From JAVMKJ01 sp031732875 (GTDB lineage: Bacteria > Pseudomonadota > Gammaproteobacteria > Competibacterales > Competibacteraceae), in the NCBI GenBank assembly GCA_031732875.1, contig JAVMKL010000045.1, positions 1 to 42,211 of the forward strand: a stretch of 42,211 bases of DNA, written 5' to 3'. A model generated the notes under the pieces. That model did no database searches. It saw nothing but the letters and a program-made list of their open reading frames with translations, and had not been told where the DNA came from. The position numbers and the translations under genes were made by a program. Below, in pieces: positions 32,631 to 40,654 of the stretch (position 1 is its first letter; each line of letters starts with the position of its first letter).

Positions 32631-33791
32631 ATGAGAAAAGCATTATCTTTGTTGCTGCTTGCGATGATGGTCTCCCTTGGCGCGACCGCCTGGAGCGCCG
32701 AGAAGACCCTCAAGCTGGGCGTTATCGCCGAGCTGACCGGCGATATGCCCGCAGTGGGAGCGTCTTGCAAGAATGCCGCCGAGCTGGCGGTCAAGGAGAT
32801 CAACGCCGCCGGTGGCCTGCAAGTCGGCAAGGAAAAAATGAAGGTGCAACTGGTGGTGGAGGATAATGCCGGCAAGGCCGACCAGTCCGCCGCCGCCGCC
32901 CAGAAGTTGATCACCCAGGACGAGGTGCTGGCCATCGTCGGTCCCAACGCCAGCCGTTATGCAATCCCGGCGTCGGAAATCGCCGAGAGCTCCGAAACGG
33001 TGCTGATTACACCCTGGTCGACCAATCCCAAAACTACATTGGATGCCAGCACCAACAAGCCCAAGAAATACGTCTTTCGGGCCTGCTTCATCGACCCCTT
33101 CCAGGGCGGAGTGCTAGCCAAGTTCGCGCTGGAAAACCTGAAGGCCAAGAAGGCCGCGGTGCTCTACGACGTGGCTTCCGACTACAACAAGGGCATCGCC
33201 GAGGTTTTCAAGACGAACTATGAAAAGCTGGGCGGCAAGATCGTGGCCTTCGAGACCTATACCACCAACGACAAGGATTTCTCGGCTCAGTTGACCAAGA
33301 TCAAGGACGCCAAGCCGGACGTGATCTTCCTACCGAACTACTATAATGAAGTGCCGCTGCAGGTGCAGCAGGCCAAGCGGTTGGGCATCACTGTTCCCTT
33401 CATCGGCAGCGATTCCTGGGGTAGCCCCGAACTGTTGACCCTGGGCGGCGCTGACCTGAACGGCTATTACTTCAGCACCCACTACGCGCCTGATAACGCC
33501 GCGCCGGTCGCCAAGAAGTTCATCTCGGATTATGAGAAGGCCTATGGGACCAAGCCGGACGATGTGGCCGCGCTGACCTACGATGCCTTCGGCTTGCTGT
33601 TCGGCTCGATCAAGAACGCCGGCAAGGCCGACCGGGAATCCATCCGCGCCGCGCTGGCCACCCTGCCGAGCTATAAGGGCGTTACCGGGGACATGAAGTT
33701 CCAGGCCGATTCGCGCGACCCGATCAAGAGCGCGGTGATCCTGCAGATCAAGGATGGCAAGTTCACCTACTTTACCAACGCCAATCCCTGA
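32631..33791 (+). CDS. livK: Branched-chain amino-acid-type ABC transporter, periplasmic binding protein
   Basis: This 386-residue protein has a Sec signal peptide (MRKALSLLLLAMMVSLGATA, cleavage probably after AWSA) and then the Leu/Ile/Val-binding family start KLGVIAELTGDMPAVG. Further family blocks are AVKEINAAGGLQVG and VLAIVGPNASRYAIPASEI. It captures the ligand in the periplasm and delivers it to LivHM. The family also binds amides, urea and aromatic compounds, so the ligand is not certain. A strong AGGAGAGGAAG ribosome site precedes the ATG. A terminator follows, which would keep binding-protein levels above permease levels. Confidence 0.92.
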   Translation: MRKALSLLLLAMMVSLGATAWSAEKTLKLGVIAELTGDMPAVGASCKNAAELAVKEINAAGGLQVGKEKMKVQLVVEDNAGKADQSAAAAQKLITQDEVLAIVGPNASRYAIPASEIAESSETVLITPWSTNPKTTLDASTNKPKKYVFRACFIDPFQGGVLAKFALENLKAKKAAVLYDVASDYNKGIAEVFKTNYEKLGGKIVAFETYTTNDKDFSAQLTKIKDAKPDVIFLPNYYNEVPLQVQQAKRLGITVPFIGSDSWGSPELLTLGGADLNGYYFSTHYAPDNAAPVAKKFISDYEKAYGTKPDDVAALTYDAFGLLFGSIKNAGKADRESIRAALATLPSYKGVTGDMKFQADSRDPIKSAVILQIKDGKFTYFTNANP

Positions 33792-33824
33792 TCCCGATAG
33801 AGGATGACAGCTTGACATAACGCG

Positions 33825-33853
33825 AGGGCGGCCGCTGGGCCGCCCTTCTTCTT
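33825..33853 (+). terminator. Rho-independent terminator/attenuator after the binding-protein gene
   Basis: Perfect 9-base arms AGGGCGGCC (33825-33833) and GGCCGCCCT (33838-33846) with a GCTG loop are followed by TCTTCTT. Located between livK and livH in one operon, it is placed to give partial termination. Confidence 0.8.
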
Positions 33854-33880
33854 GCAACCGCGGCGCCGCGAGTCACAATC

Positions 33881-34768
33881 TTGAGCGAAGGCATCGTCTA
33901 CTGGCTGCAACAAGCCCTGAACGCCCTGCAACTGGGCAGCATCTACGCTCTCATTGCCTTGGGTTACACCATGGTCTACGGCATTCTGACCATGATCAAT
34001 TTTGCCCATGGCGACGTATTCATGGTGGGGGCCTTTTTCTGTTTCCTGGCCGCCGTGTACCTGGGGCTGTCCTTCGTGCCCACGCTGCTGCTGACCATGC
34101 TGGGCGCCGCGCTGCTGGGGGTGATGATCGAGCGTCTGGCCTACAAGCCGTTGCGCCACGCGCCCCGGGTGTCGGCCATCATCACTGCCTTGGGGGTGGG
34201 CATTTTTCTGGAAAACTTCACTCTGGCGCTGGCGCCCTATCCCAAGAACATTCCCGCGTTGCTGGAAAATGTCACCTGGAATTTGGGTGGCGTCTCTTTG
34301 TCTTCCCTGCAGGTCATCATCATCTTGCTGTCGCTGGGACTGATGTTCGTGCTGGATTACGTCGTCCACCGCACCCCGGTGGGCATGGCGATGAGGGCCA
34401 TTTCCTGGGACAAGACTTTCGTGCCGCTGATGGGGGTGCCGCTGGATCTCATCATTTCGATCACCTTCGCCATCGGCGCGGGGCTGGCGGGTGCGGCGGG
34501 TACCATGTATGCGCTCGCTTACCCGGTCATCGATCCCTACATGGGCATCATGGTGGGCTGGAAGGCGTTCATCTCCGCCGTGGTGGGTGGGATCGGCAAC
34601 ATCCGCGGAGCAATGATCGGTGCCTTCATCCTAGGCGGGGTGGAAATCATGGTCGCAGCCTTCTTTCCCTCCACCTACCGGGATTTCGTCGCCTTCACCC
34701 TCCTGATGCTGCTGATCGTCGTTCGGCCCTACGGCATTCTGGGTAAGCCACGGACGCAAAAAGTATGA
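33881..34768 (+). CDS. livH: LivH, branched-chain amino-acid-type ABC permease
   Basis: This 295-residue polytopic inner-membrane protein has the LivH pattern: LNALQLGSIYALIALGYTMVYGIL near the start (read as its helix), MINFAHGDVFMVGAF, and a late AFISAVVGGIGNIRGAMIGAF. It forms the transmembrane channel with LivM. The start is TTG 33881, since no better codon precedes the conserved YWLQQALNALQLG; the ribosome site is weak. It ends in an ATGA overlap with livM. Confidence 0.93.
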   Translation: MSEGIVYWLQQALNALQLGSIYALIALGYTMVYGILTMINFAHGDVFMVGAFFCFLAAVYLGLSFVPTLLLTMLGAALLGVMIERLAYKPLRHAPRVSAIITALGVGIFLENFTLALAPYPKNIPALLENVTWNLGGVSLSSLQVIIILLSLGLMFVLDYVVHRTPVGMAMRAISWDKTFVPLMGVPLDLIISITFAIGAGLAGAAGTMYALAYPVIDPYMGIMVGWKAFISAVVGGIGNIRGAMIGAFILGGVEIMVAAFFPSTYRDFVAFTLLMLLIVVRPYGILGKPRTQKV

Positions 34769-35868
34769 AGACGGTGTGGAACGTGGGCTGGGGATGGTTG
34801 ATAGCGCAGCGTTGGCTGCTGCCGGTATTGATTGCGGTCGGGTTCGTGCTGGCCTTCGCCATTCCCGAGTACAACCTGTTCAACAAGTACGTTCAGTTGG
34901 TCATGATGTACGTTGGGATCAACATCATCCTGACCGTCAGCCTGAACCTGGTGAACGGCTACATGGGCGAGTTTTCCCTGGCCCACGCCGGCTTCATGGC
35001 GGTGGGGGCCTACACCGCCGCCCTGCTGACCCAGAAGGTGTTGCCGGTGGCCGCGTATCCGGGGCTGTTTCCGCTGGCGGTGCTGGCCGGCGGGCTGATG
35101 GCGGCGCTGCTGGGGCTGATCGTGGCGGTGCCGTCGTTCAAGGTGCGCGGCGATTATCTGGCCATCATCACCCTGGCGTTCCTGATGATCGTCAAGTCGG
35201 TCATCGAGAACATCGACTATATCGGCGGCCCGCGCGGCATTCCCGGCATCAAGAAATTAACCACGTTGCCCTGGGTGTTTTTCTGGGTGGTGGTGTCGGT
35301 CTGGGTGGTGCGCAACTTCGTCTATTCCAAGTACGGTCGCGGCGTCCTGTCGATCCGCGAGGACGAGATCGCCAGTGACCTGATGAGCGTCAACACCCAG
35401 CGGGTGAAGTTCCTGGCGTTCATGGTGTCGTCATTTTTCGCTGGCATCGCCGGGGGGCTGTTCGCCCATCTGTTGCAGTTCATCAGCCCCCGGGTGTTCG
35501 ACATCATCAAGACCACCGATATATTGATCATGGTCTATTTGGGTGGCATCGCCTCCATCGGCGGTTCCATCCTCGGTGCGACCGCCTACACTGTACTGCT
35601 GGAACTGTTGCGGCCGTCCACGGTGGCGGCCATGCTGGCTTGGCTGCCGGCGGTGGTGTTCGATCCGCTCAACGAGCATTTCATCCGCCACCTGGGTATC
35701 TGGCGGATGGTGATCATGCCGTTGCTGCTGGTCTTGGTGATGCTGTACTGGCCGCGTGGAATCATGGGCTTGCGGGAGTTCCGCTGGTTTATCCCCAGAC
35801 GCGACCTGGATGCCCACCACCGCCCGAACGTCTACGGGGGAAGTCATGACGCTGCTCGCGGCCACTAA
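34765..35868 (+). CDS. livM: LivM, branched-chain amino-acid-type ABC permease
   Basis: This 367-residue membrane protein has the LivM signature LNLVNGYMGEFSLAHAGFMAVGAY and the later SFKVRGDYLAIITLAFLMI, followed by GGIASIGGSILGA in the C-terminal half. It is the second channel subunit of the Liv importer. It starts in the ATGA overlap with livH and overlaps livG by 23 bases. The last 25 residues are hydrophilic, as expected for a cytoplasmic tail. Confidence 0.93.
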   Translation: MKTVWNVGWGWLIAQRWLLPVLIAVGFVLAFAIPEYNLFNKYVQLVMMYVGINIILTVSLNLVNGYMGEFSLAHAGFMAVGAYTAALLTQKVLPVAAYPGLFPLAVLAGGLMAALLGLIVAVPSFKVRGDYLAIITLAFLMIVKSVIENIDYIGGPRGIPGIKKLTTLPWVFFWVVVSVWVVRNFVYSKYGRGVLSIREDEIASDLMSVNTQRVKFLAFMVSSFFAGIAGGLFAHLLQFISPRVFDIIKTTDILIMVYLGGIASIGGSILGATAYTVLLELLRPSTVAAMLAWLPAVVFDPLNEHFIRHLGIWRMVIMPLLLVLVMLYWPRGIMGLREFRWFIPRRDLDAHHRPNVYGGSHDAARGH

Positions 35869-36616
35869 AGTCAGGCACTACTTCGGCGGTCTGTGCGCGG
35901 TCGCCGATTTCAATCTGGACCTCCAGTCCGGCGATCTGATGGGCATCATCGGTCCCAATGGCGCGGGCAAAACCACGATCTTCAACCTGATTACCGGGGT
36001 TTACCGGGCCAGCGAGGGCAGCATCCGGCTGCGGGGCACCGAACTGGTGGGCAAGACGCCGCATCAGATCACCGCGCTGCGGGTCGGCCGCACTTTCCAG
36101 AACATCCGGCTGTTCCGGGATTTGTCGGTGCTGGACAACGTGCGCATCGCCCATTACGCCCAGGTTTGCTACAGTCCGCTGGAGGCGTTGCTGCACCTTG
36201 GCCGCTACCGCCGGGAAGAACAGCGCATCATCGAAAATTCCCAGCGGCTACTGGCCATTTTCAAGCTGGAGCATTTGGCCGGCGAGACCGCCAAGAACTT
36301 GCCCTACGGCTCGCAACGGCGGCTGGAAATCGCACGGGCGCTGGCCATCGATCCAGAGCTGTTGCTGCTGGACGAACCGGCGGCCGGCATGAATCCGAAC
36401 GAGATCGATCAGTTGATGGAGTTCATTCAGTGGATTCGGCGGGAGTTCAAGCTCACCATTCTGCTGATCGAGCACCAGATGAAGCTGGTGATGGGCATTT
36501 GCGAGCGGATCAAGGTGCTGGACTTCGGCGAAACTCTGGCCGAGGGGCCGCCGGAGGCGATCCAGAACGATCCCAAGGTGTTGGAGGCTTACTTGGGCGA
36601 GGGGCCGGTCGGATGA
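35846..36616 (+). CDS. livG: LivG, branched-chain amino-acid-type ABC ATPase
   Basis: From ATG 35846 (GGGGGAAG upstream) the protein has 256 residues. It has Walker A GPNGAGKTT, the family-specific TFQNIRLF at the Q-loop, an ABC signature reading LPYGSQRRLEIARA and Walker B LLLLDEPAAG. It pairs with LivF to energise transport. The frame is open to 35756, but that part reads livM in another frame. It overlaps livF in ATGA. Confidence 0.94.
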   Translation: MTLLAATKVRHYFGGLCAVADFNLDLQSGDLMGIIGPNGAGKTTIFNLITGVYRASEGSIRLRGTELVGKTPHQITALRVGRTFQNIRLFRDLSVLDNVRIAHYAQVCYSPLEALLHLGRYRREEQRIIENSQRLLAIFKLEHLAGETAKNLPYGSQRRLEIARALAIDPELLLLDEPAAGMNPNEIDQLMEFIQWIRREFKLTILLIEHQMKLVMGICERIKVLDFGETLAEGPPEAIQNDPKVLEAYLGEGPVG

Positions 36617-37347
36617 GCGATGGAACGGGTGGGTTCGAGGACATTCAACTGGAAGTGCGCGACCTGGAGGTCCATTACGACGGTATCCGGGCACTGCATG
36701 GTGTTTCCTTCACCGTGCTGAAACGCGAGATCGTCACCCTGATCGGCGCCAACGGAGCCGGCAAGACCTCGATTCTGCGGGCGATTTCGGGTCTGATATC
36801 CTACGGTGGCGCCGTCGTGTTTGAGGGCCAGGATCTCAAACGGGTGTCCGCGCACCGGATCGTCGGGCTGGGCATCGCCCACGTGCCGGAGGGTCGGGGC
36901 ATCTTCGGCAATCTGACCGTGCTGGAAAACCTGCAGTTGGCCACCTGGCAGCGGGCGGACAAGGGCGAGATCGCGGCTGATTACGACCGGGTCTTTGCAA
37001 TTTTTCCGAGACTTAAGGAGCGCCAACGTCAGCCGGGCGGGACCCTATCCGGTGGCGAGCAGCAAATGCTGGCGGTGGGGCGGGCGCTGATGAGCCGGGG
37101 TCGGCTGCTGGTGCTGGACGAACCGTCCATGGGATTGTCGCCGCGCCTAGTGCAAGAGATATTCCGGGTGATCGAGGATATCAACCGCTCTGGAACCACC
37201 ATTCTGCTGGTGGAGCAGAACGCCAATATGGCCCTGCGGATTGCATCCCGCGCCTATGTCCTGGAAACCGGCGGTATCATCCTGTCGGGCACTGGTCCAG
37301 AATTGCTGGGCGATCCCCGGGTTAAGGAGGCGTATCTCGGTACGTAA
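36613..37347 (+). CDS. livF: LivF, branched-chain amino-acid-type ABC ATPase
   Basis: ATG 36613 overlaps the livG stop and gives 244 residues. It has Walker A GANGAGKTS, VPEGRGIFGNLTVLENL, signature LSGGEQQMLAVGRAL and Walker B LLVLDEPSMGLSP, as usual for LivF. The much longer frame from 35893 is the livG sequence in another phase. It is the last gene of the liv operon; 44 bases separate its stop from the convergent nudJ, and no hairpin terminator is visible there. Confidence 0.94.
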   Translation: MSDGTGGFEDIQLEVRDLEVHYDGIRALHGVSFTVLKREIVTLIGANGAGKTSILRAISGLISYGGAVVFEGQDLKRVSAHRIVGLGIAHVPEGRGIFGNLTVLENLQLATWQRADKGEIAADYDRVFAIFPRLKERQRQPGGTLSGGEQQMLAVGRALMSRGRLLVLDEPSMGLSPRLVQEIFRVIEDINRSGTTILLVEQNANMALRIASRAYVLETGGIILSGTGPELLGDPRVKEAYLGT

Positions 37348-37391
37348 CCGCGCAAGCTGGAAGCGGCGGCGTCGAGATTTTCTCCCCTCAT

Positions 37392-37835
37392 TCAAAGATA
37401 GCCGAATAGTTCCAGCGGATAGCGTTTTCCCGCCAGGTAGTCGTCGATGCAATGCAGTACCATGGGGCTGCGCAATTTCGGTCCCAGAGCGGCGGTTTCC
37501 TCCCGCGTCAGCCACACTGCCCGCTGGATGCCCCGATCGAGCGGCTGGTTGGGATGATGGTGCAAGGCCTTGCCGGCGAAACAGGTGCGAACGAAGGTAT
37601 GACCCTTGGGATGAGTCCAGTAATAAATACCGACGATGGCGTCGATCCGAACTTCCCAGGCGGTTTCCTCCAGCGTTTCCCGGATGGCCGCCGCCGCCAG
37701 CGTTTCATGTTCGTCCAGATGACCGGCCGGCTGGTTGTAGACCAGTTCCTCGCCGTCGGCGTATTCCTCAACCAGCAGGAACCGGCCGTCACGTTCGATG
37801 ATGGTGGCGACAGTCAGGCGCGGTAACCAGTCCAT
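37392..37835 (-). CDS. nudJ: NudJ-type Nudix hydrolase
   Basis: ATG 37835, preceded by a perfect AGGAGGGG, gives 147 residues opening MDWLPRLTVATIIERDGRFL as in NudJ/YmfB. The Nudix box runs from Gly38 to Val62: G-x5-E-x7-RE-x2-EE is intact (Glu44, Arg52, Glu53, Glu56, Glu57), but the usual glycine near the end is Ala59. NudJ hydrolyses thiamin pyrophosphate precursors and nucleoside di- and triphosphates in E. coli, where it sits beside mnmA. Its ribosome site overlaps the stop codon of the upstream DUF3365-like gene, so translation is probably coupled. Confidence 0.88.
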   Translation of the reverse strand: MDWLPRLTVATIIERDGRFLLVEEYADGEELVYNQPAGHLDEHETLAAAAIRETLEETAWEVRIDAIVGIYYWTHPKGHTFVRTCFAGKALHHHPNQPLDRGIQRAVWLTREETAALGPKLRSPMVLHCIDDYLAGKRYPLELFGYL

Positions 37836-37845
37836 GCGGCCCCTC

Positions 37846-38439
37846 CTAAAGTAACGGCTTGGCGATGGTGAACGCCCCACGCAGGTCGCCTTCCCTGAAA
37901 CCGCGCGCTTTGTCGTTCGGATACAGTTCCTTCAGCTTGATGTCCACCTCGGGATCGATGTTCTCGCCGTGGCAGACCAGGCACGCTGAAGCGGTAGGAA
38001 TGGCTTTCATGTAGCGGAAGGTCTTCTGACCCTTGTCGTCGTCGATGATCGCGAAGAATTCCAATTTGTCGGCCGATTCGCCTTGGGCCTTGCGTGCCTC
38101 GAACTGTTTGAGGACGGCCAGTTCCCAGTTGTCGGGCGCGTTGTCGGGGTTGCGAATTTTGAGGCTGGTCCGGCCGACCAGCATGCCCAGGTTTTGAGCC
38201 AGGTCGGCGGCGATTTGTCCGGCCTTGTCGTGACAGACCGAAATGCCATCGACCGGGCCGCCGTTCCGCACGGCTTGCTGCAACGCTTCCTTCAACGTGC
38301 TGCCGAATTGCTGCGCGGCGGCTCGGCTGGCTTTCACCTCAACGGTGACATCCGGTTGCCCGGCAGCGGATTGCGACGGGGGAGAGGCAGCGCCAGCGGC
38401 CAGCGCCGCGCCGAGGGCGAGGGTCAAGGCGTATCGCAT
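37846..38439 (-). CDS. DUF3365-like (Tll0287-type) haem protein, periplasmic
   Basis: The start at ATG 38439 (GGAGAAC upstream) gives 197 residues with a signal peptide (MRYALTLALGAALAAGAAS). A classical haem c motif CLVCH lies at 153-157, after MKAIPTASA, and SVCH at 67-70 could supply another ligand. The pattern NPDNAPDNWELAVLKQFE and FRYMKAIP is that of the DUF3365/Tll0287 family, which forms a PAS-like haem fold used in sensing or electron transfer. It stands without a signalling domain, so a soluble redox or sensor role is possible. An earlier in-frame start at 38514 would put charged residues before the signal peptide and is rejected. Confidence 0.82.
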   Translation of the reverse strand: MRYALTLALGAALAAGAASPPSQSAAGQPDVTVEVKASRAAAQQFGSTLKEALQQAVRNGGPVDGISVCHDKAGQIAADLAQNLGMLVGRTSLKIRNPDNAPDNWELAVLKQFEARKAQGESADKLEFFAIIDDDKGQKTFRYMKAIPTASACLVCHGENIDPEVDIKLKELYPNDKARGFREGDLRGAFTIAKPLL

Positions 38440-38560
38440 GCGGGTTCTCCGATTTTGGTCGATACTTGGCGGGCAAGTATAGGCGAATTGGTCCGTTGCG
38501 GCGGACTTTTCCAACTTTTACCACTCTAACGATCATGTCGTTGGAACGTCACGCCGGACG

Positions 38561-38580
38561 ATGAAAGTCGGTACTTTCAT
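38561..38580. promoter_or_regulatory. Perfect palindrome upstream of phhB
   Basis: Arms ATGAAAGT (38561-38568) and ACTTTCAT (38573-38580) flank four bases, 47 bases before the phhB start. Read as TGAAAG-N6-CTTTCA it has the 6-6-6 layout of TyrR/PhhR boxes (TGTAAA-N6-TTTACA), matching four of six bases per arm. It lies between divergent genes. The regulator is inferred. Confidence 0.45.
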
Positions 38581-38627
38581 GGCAACCCGCACACGATTGC
38601 ATGACGAATTCCCAAGCGAGGTGCGCG

Positions 38628-39130
38628 ATGGAACTGTCCCAGAAGACCTGCTCGCCCTGTCGGGGCGGTATTCCTCCGCTCGCGTTGAGTGAAGCGNNNN
38701 NNNNNNNNNNNNNNNNNNNNNNNNNNNNNNNNNNNNNNNNNNNNNNNNNNNNNNNNNNNNNNNNNNNNNNNNNNNNNNNNNNNNNNNNNNNNNNNNGAAG
38801 ACCTGCTCGCCCTGTCGGGGCGGTATTCCTCCGCTCGCGTTGAGTGAAGCGGAAACTCTGCTGTCGCAGGCACCCGGCTGGCAGTTGCTGGAAAACGGTA
38901 CCCGACTCGAGCGGCGCTTCAAATTCAAGACCTTCGCCGCCGCGCTGGCCTTCGTCAACCGGGTGGGCGATCTCGCCGAGGCCGAAGGCCATCATCCCGA
39001 TATCACCTTCGGCTGGGGTTACGCCAACGTGCTATTTTACACTCACAAGATCAATGGGCTGCACGAAAACGATTTCATCATGGCCGTCAAGGTCAACGAA
39101 CTCTACACGGATGAATACTCGGCGGCCTGA
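38628..39130 (+). CDS. phhB: PhhB, pterin-4a-carbinolamine dehydratase, interrupted by an assembly gap
   Basis: The gene is split by 100 N. The 5' part starts at ATG 38628 (GAGG six bases upstream) and encodes MELSQKTCSPCRGGIPPL, the usual beginning; the 3' part, from 38852, encodes ETLLSQAPGWQLL to the end, with the active-site signature EGHHPDI followed by VLFYTHKINGLHENDF. Removing the gap and one copy of the 55-base repeat that flanks it restores one continuous frame of 115 residues, a normal length. The enzyme dehydrates the carbinolamine formed by phenylalanine hydroxylase to recycle the pterin cofactor. As printed, the frame is shifted because 100 is not a multiple of three. Confidence 0.9.
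38642..38696 (+). repeat. 55-base direct repeat, copy 1, at the edge of the gap
   Basis: Bases 38642-38696 are identical to 38797-38851. The copies touch both ends of the N run and code for the same part of PhhB, so they represent one genomic sequence read into two contig ends. Confidence 0.9.
38697..38796. other. 100-base assembly gap (N)
   Basis: Exactly 100 N, the conventional length for a gap of unknown size. The flanking identical 55 bases indicate that the two contigs overlap and that no sequence is really missing. Confidence 0.95.
38797..38851 (+). repeat. 55-base direct repeat, copy 2, at the other edge of the gap
   Basis: Second copy of the repeat described at 38642-38696, directly after the N run and in frame with the rest of phhB. 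Confidence 0.9.
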
Positions 39131-39163
39131 TCGGATATGTAGGGGGTAGTCCACCTGCTCCCG

Positions 39164-39979
39164 CTACTCCCAGTCCCCCCACAGCGCTTGCACCGCCGCC
39201 AGCACCGCGACACCGGCGGTTTCGGTGCGCAGGATTCGCGGTCCCAGCCGGACGCTGGTGAATCTCGCCGCGCGGGCTCGAGCGATCTCGGCCGGGCTCA
39301 AGCCACCTTCCGGGCCAATCAGCACCGTGACTGGTCCCGACGGGGGTTGCAACCCACGCAATCCCTGATCGGCCAACGGGTCGAGCAGCAGCCGCAAACC
39401 TTGTTCTTGCGGGTTCTCCCAGACTTCGGGTACATCCCTTGACAAGGGGAGCGAAGAGTGGCGCGAAGCGCCGGAGGGATCGGCTAACGCCAGCCGCGAC
39501 AACCAGTCGGCCAGCGGCAGTGGCTCCCCCAGTTCCGGCAATCGGTTGCGGCCGCATTGCTCGCAGGCGCCGATCACGATCCTTCGCCAGTGTTGCGTCT
39601 TTCGTTCCAGCCGTTCGCCAGCCAAGTGGACCCCCCCGCGTTCCGCGAATACCGGCTGGATGGCGACGACCCCCAATTCGACGGCTTTCTGCAGGGTGTA
39701 ATCCATTTTTTCCCCGCGCGAGACGCCTTGGACCAGCACCACCGGCACGGGTGATTCCACTTCTCCAGGCAAAGCTTCAGTCACCCGCGCCAGGGCATCG
39801 CGCTTGCCGATTTCGGCTAAGATCGCTGCGAACGCCCTGCCCGAGCCATCGAACAGCACCAGTGGCGCGCCAGGCTTGAGCCGCAACACCCGAACCGCAT
39901 GGCTGAAGGCGTCGCCATCAAGCGGCGCCATCGCGCCGGGCACCAGCGGAACGGGCAGATAGAGTCGGGGAGTACGCAA
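39164..39979 (-). CDS. rsmE: RsmE, 16S rRNA m3U1498 methyltransferase
   Basis: This 271-residue SPOUT methyltransferase starts at TTG 39979: a TGA lies five codons upstream in frame and no ATG fits; GAGG overlaps that TGA. It has HAVRVLRLKPGAPL (PUA-like N domain), RGEKMDYTLQKAVELGV, ACEQCGRNRLPEL, and the SAM-binding knot LIGPEGGLSPAEI and LGPRILRTETAGVAVL. It methylates U1498 in the decoding region of the small ribosomal subunit. Residues about 166-192 are an insertion relative to E. coli RsmE and coincide with a palindromic element (39435-39472). It is the last gene of a minus-strand run. Confidence 0.95.
   Translation of the reverse strand: MRTPRLYLPVPLVPGAMAPLDGDAFSHAVRVLRLKPGAPLVLFDGSGRAFAAILAEIGKRDALARVTEALPGEVESPVPVVLVQGVSRGEKMDYTLQKAVELGVVAIQPVFAERGGVHLAGERLERKTQHWRRIVIGACEQCGRNRLPELGEPLPLADWLSRLALADPSGASRHSSLPLSRDVPEVWENPQEQGLRLLLDPLADQGLRGLQPPSGPVTVLIGPEGGLSPAEIARARAARFTSVRLGPRILRTETAGVAVLAAVQALWGDWE
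39435..39472. repeat. Palindromic element inside rsmE
   Basis: A first stem, TCCCTT (39435-39440) with AGGGGA (39445-39450), is followed by a perfect hairpin, GGCGC-GAA-GCGCC (39460-39472), and then GGAGGGAT. The order resembles the element at 22137-22175. Here it is translated as part of RsmE without breaking the frame. Confidence 0.55.
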
Positions 39980-40068
39980 TCGATACGGACCTCAAACCAC
40001 GCGCGCGATGGAGCCGTACCCGGTCAGCCCGGCGTTCGCCGAAAATGGAATCCGTGGTTCGTGCTGGC

Positions 40069-40602
40069 TCAGCGCAACCGCCAGTTGCCCAAAACTCCAA
40101 CCACTCCCAAGCCGAGGAACAGCAACAACGTCCATTCCGGCATGCTGAATCCGAGCAACGTCCAGTCGACCTTGGCGCACTCGCCGGAACCGGTCAGCAC
40201 TTCGCGGAGAGTCTCACTCGGCGGAAAGGTTTGCAGCATGTATTCCAATCCAGGTCCGCAGCGAGGTGCTTCCTCCGGGGGCAAATGTTGCAACCAGACG
40301 TGCCGGGCGGCGATACCGGCGCCCATCCCCGCGGCAAGCCCAAGCAACACACCATATAACTTCGCGCCCCAGTCGCGTGGACCGTGCAGTGCGACTACCA
40401 GAAACAGCAGCCCAACCACCAGCAGTGCCAACCGCTGGAAAATGCACAAGGGACACGGTTCGAACCCCAGGTGATGCTGCACGTAATAGGAAAAGCCCAA
40501 ACCGCCGGCGCAGATCAGCACGCCCAACATATTGAGCATCCGACGGGACGGTAACCCCGATCGTCCTGCCGGAATAGCGTCGATGACTTGTGAATCCCGC
40601 AT
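40069..40602 (-). CDS. dsbB: DsbB, disulphide bond formation protein
   Basis: ATG 40602 (GGAAG upstream) gives 177 residues; the frame opens at a TTG at 40638, but that start lacks a ribosome site. Four membrane segments are visible. The first periplasmic loop has Cys50-Pro-Leu-Cys53 and the second has Cys115 and Cys142, the two redox pairs of DsbB. It re-oxidises DsbA and passes electrons to quinone. About 25 residues before the first membrane helix form a longer cytoplasmic N terminus than in E. coli. It lies between the SelW-like gene and rsmE. Confidence 0.92.
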   Translation of the reverse strand: MRDSQVIDAIPAGRSGLPSRRMLNMLGVLICAGGLGFSYYVQHHLGFEPCPLCIFQRLALLVVGLLFLVVALHGPRDWGAKLYGVLLGLAAGMGAGIAARHVWLQHLPPEEAPRCGPGLEYMLQTFPPSETLREVLTGSGECAKVDWTLLGFSMPEWTLLLFLGLGVVGVLGNWRLR

Positions 40603-40654
40603 GACACTTCCATTCAAGGTTTGCTTGTCGGTTAACAAGATAGACCGGATCTAC

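Noticed and set aside
38642..38851. The 55-base direct repeats as a target-site duplication around a mobile element
   Set aside because: The repeats abut an exact 100-N run and encode the same protein segment, which fits contig overlap far better than an insertion.
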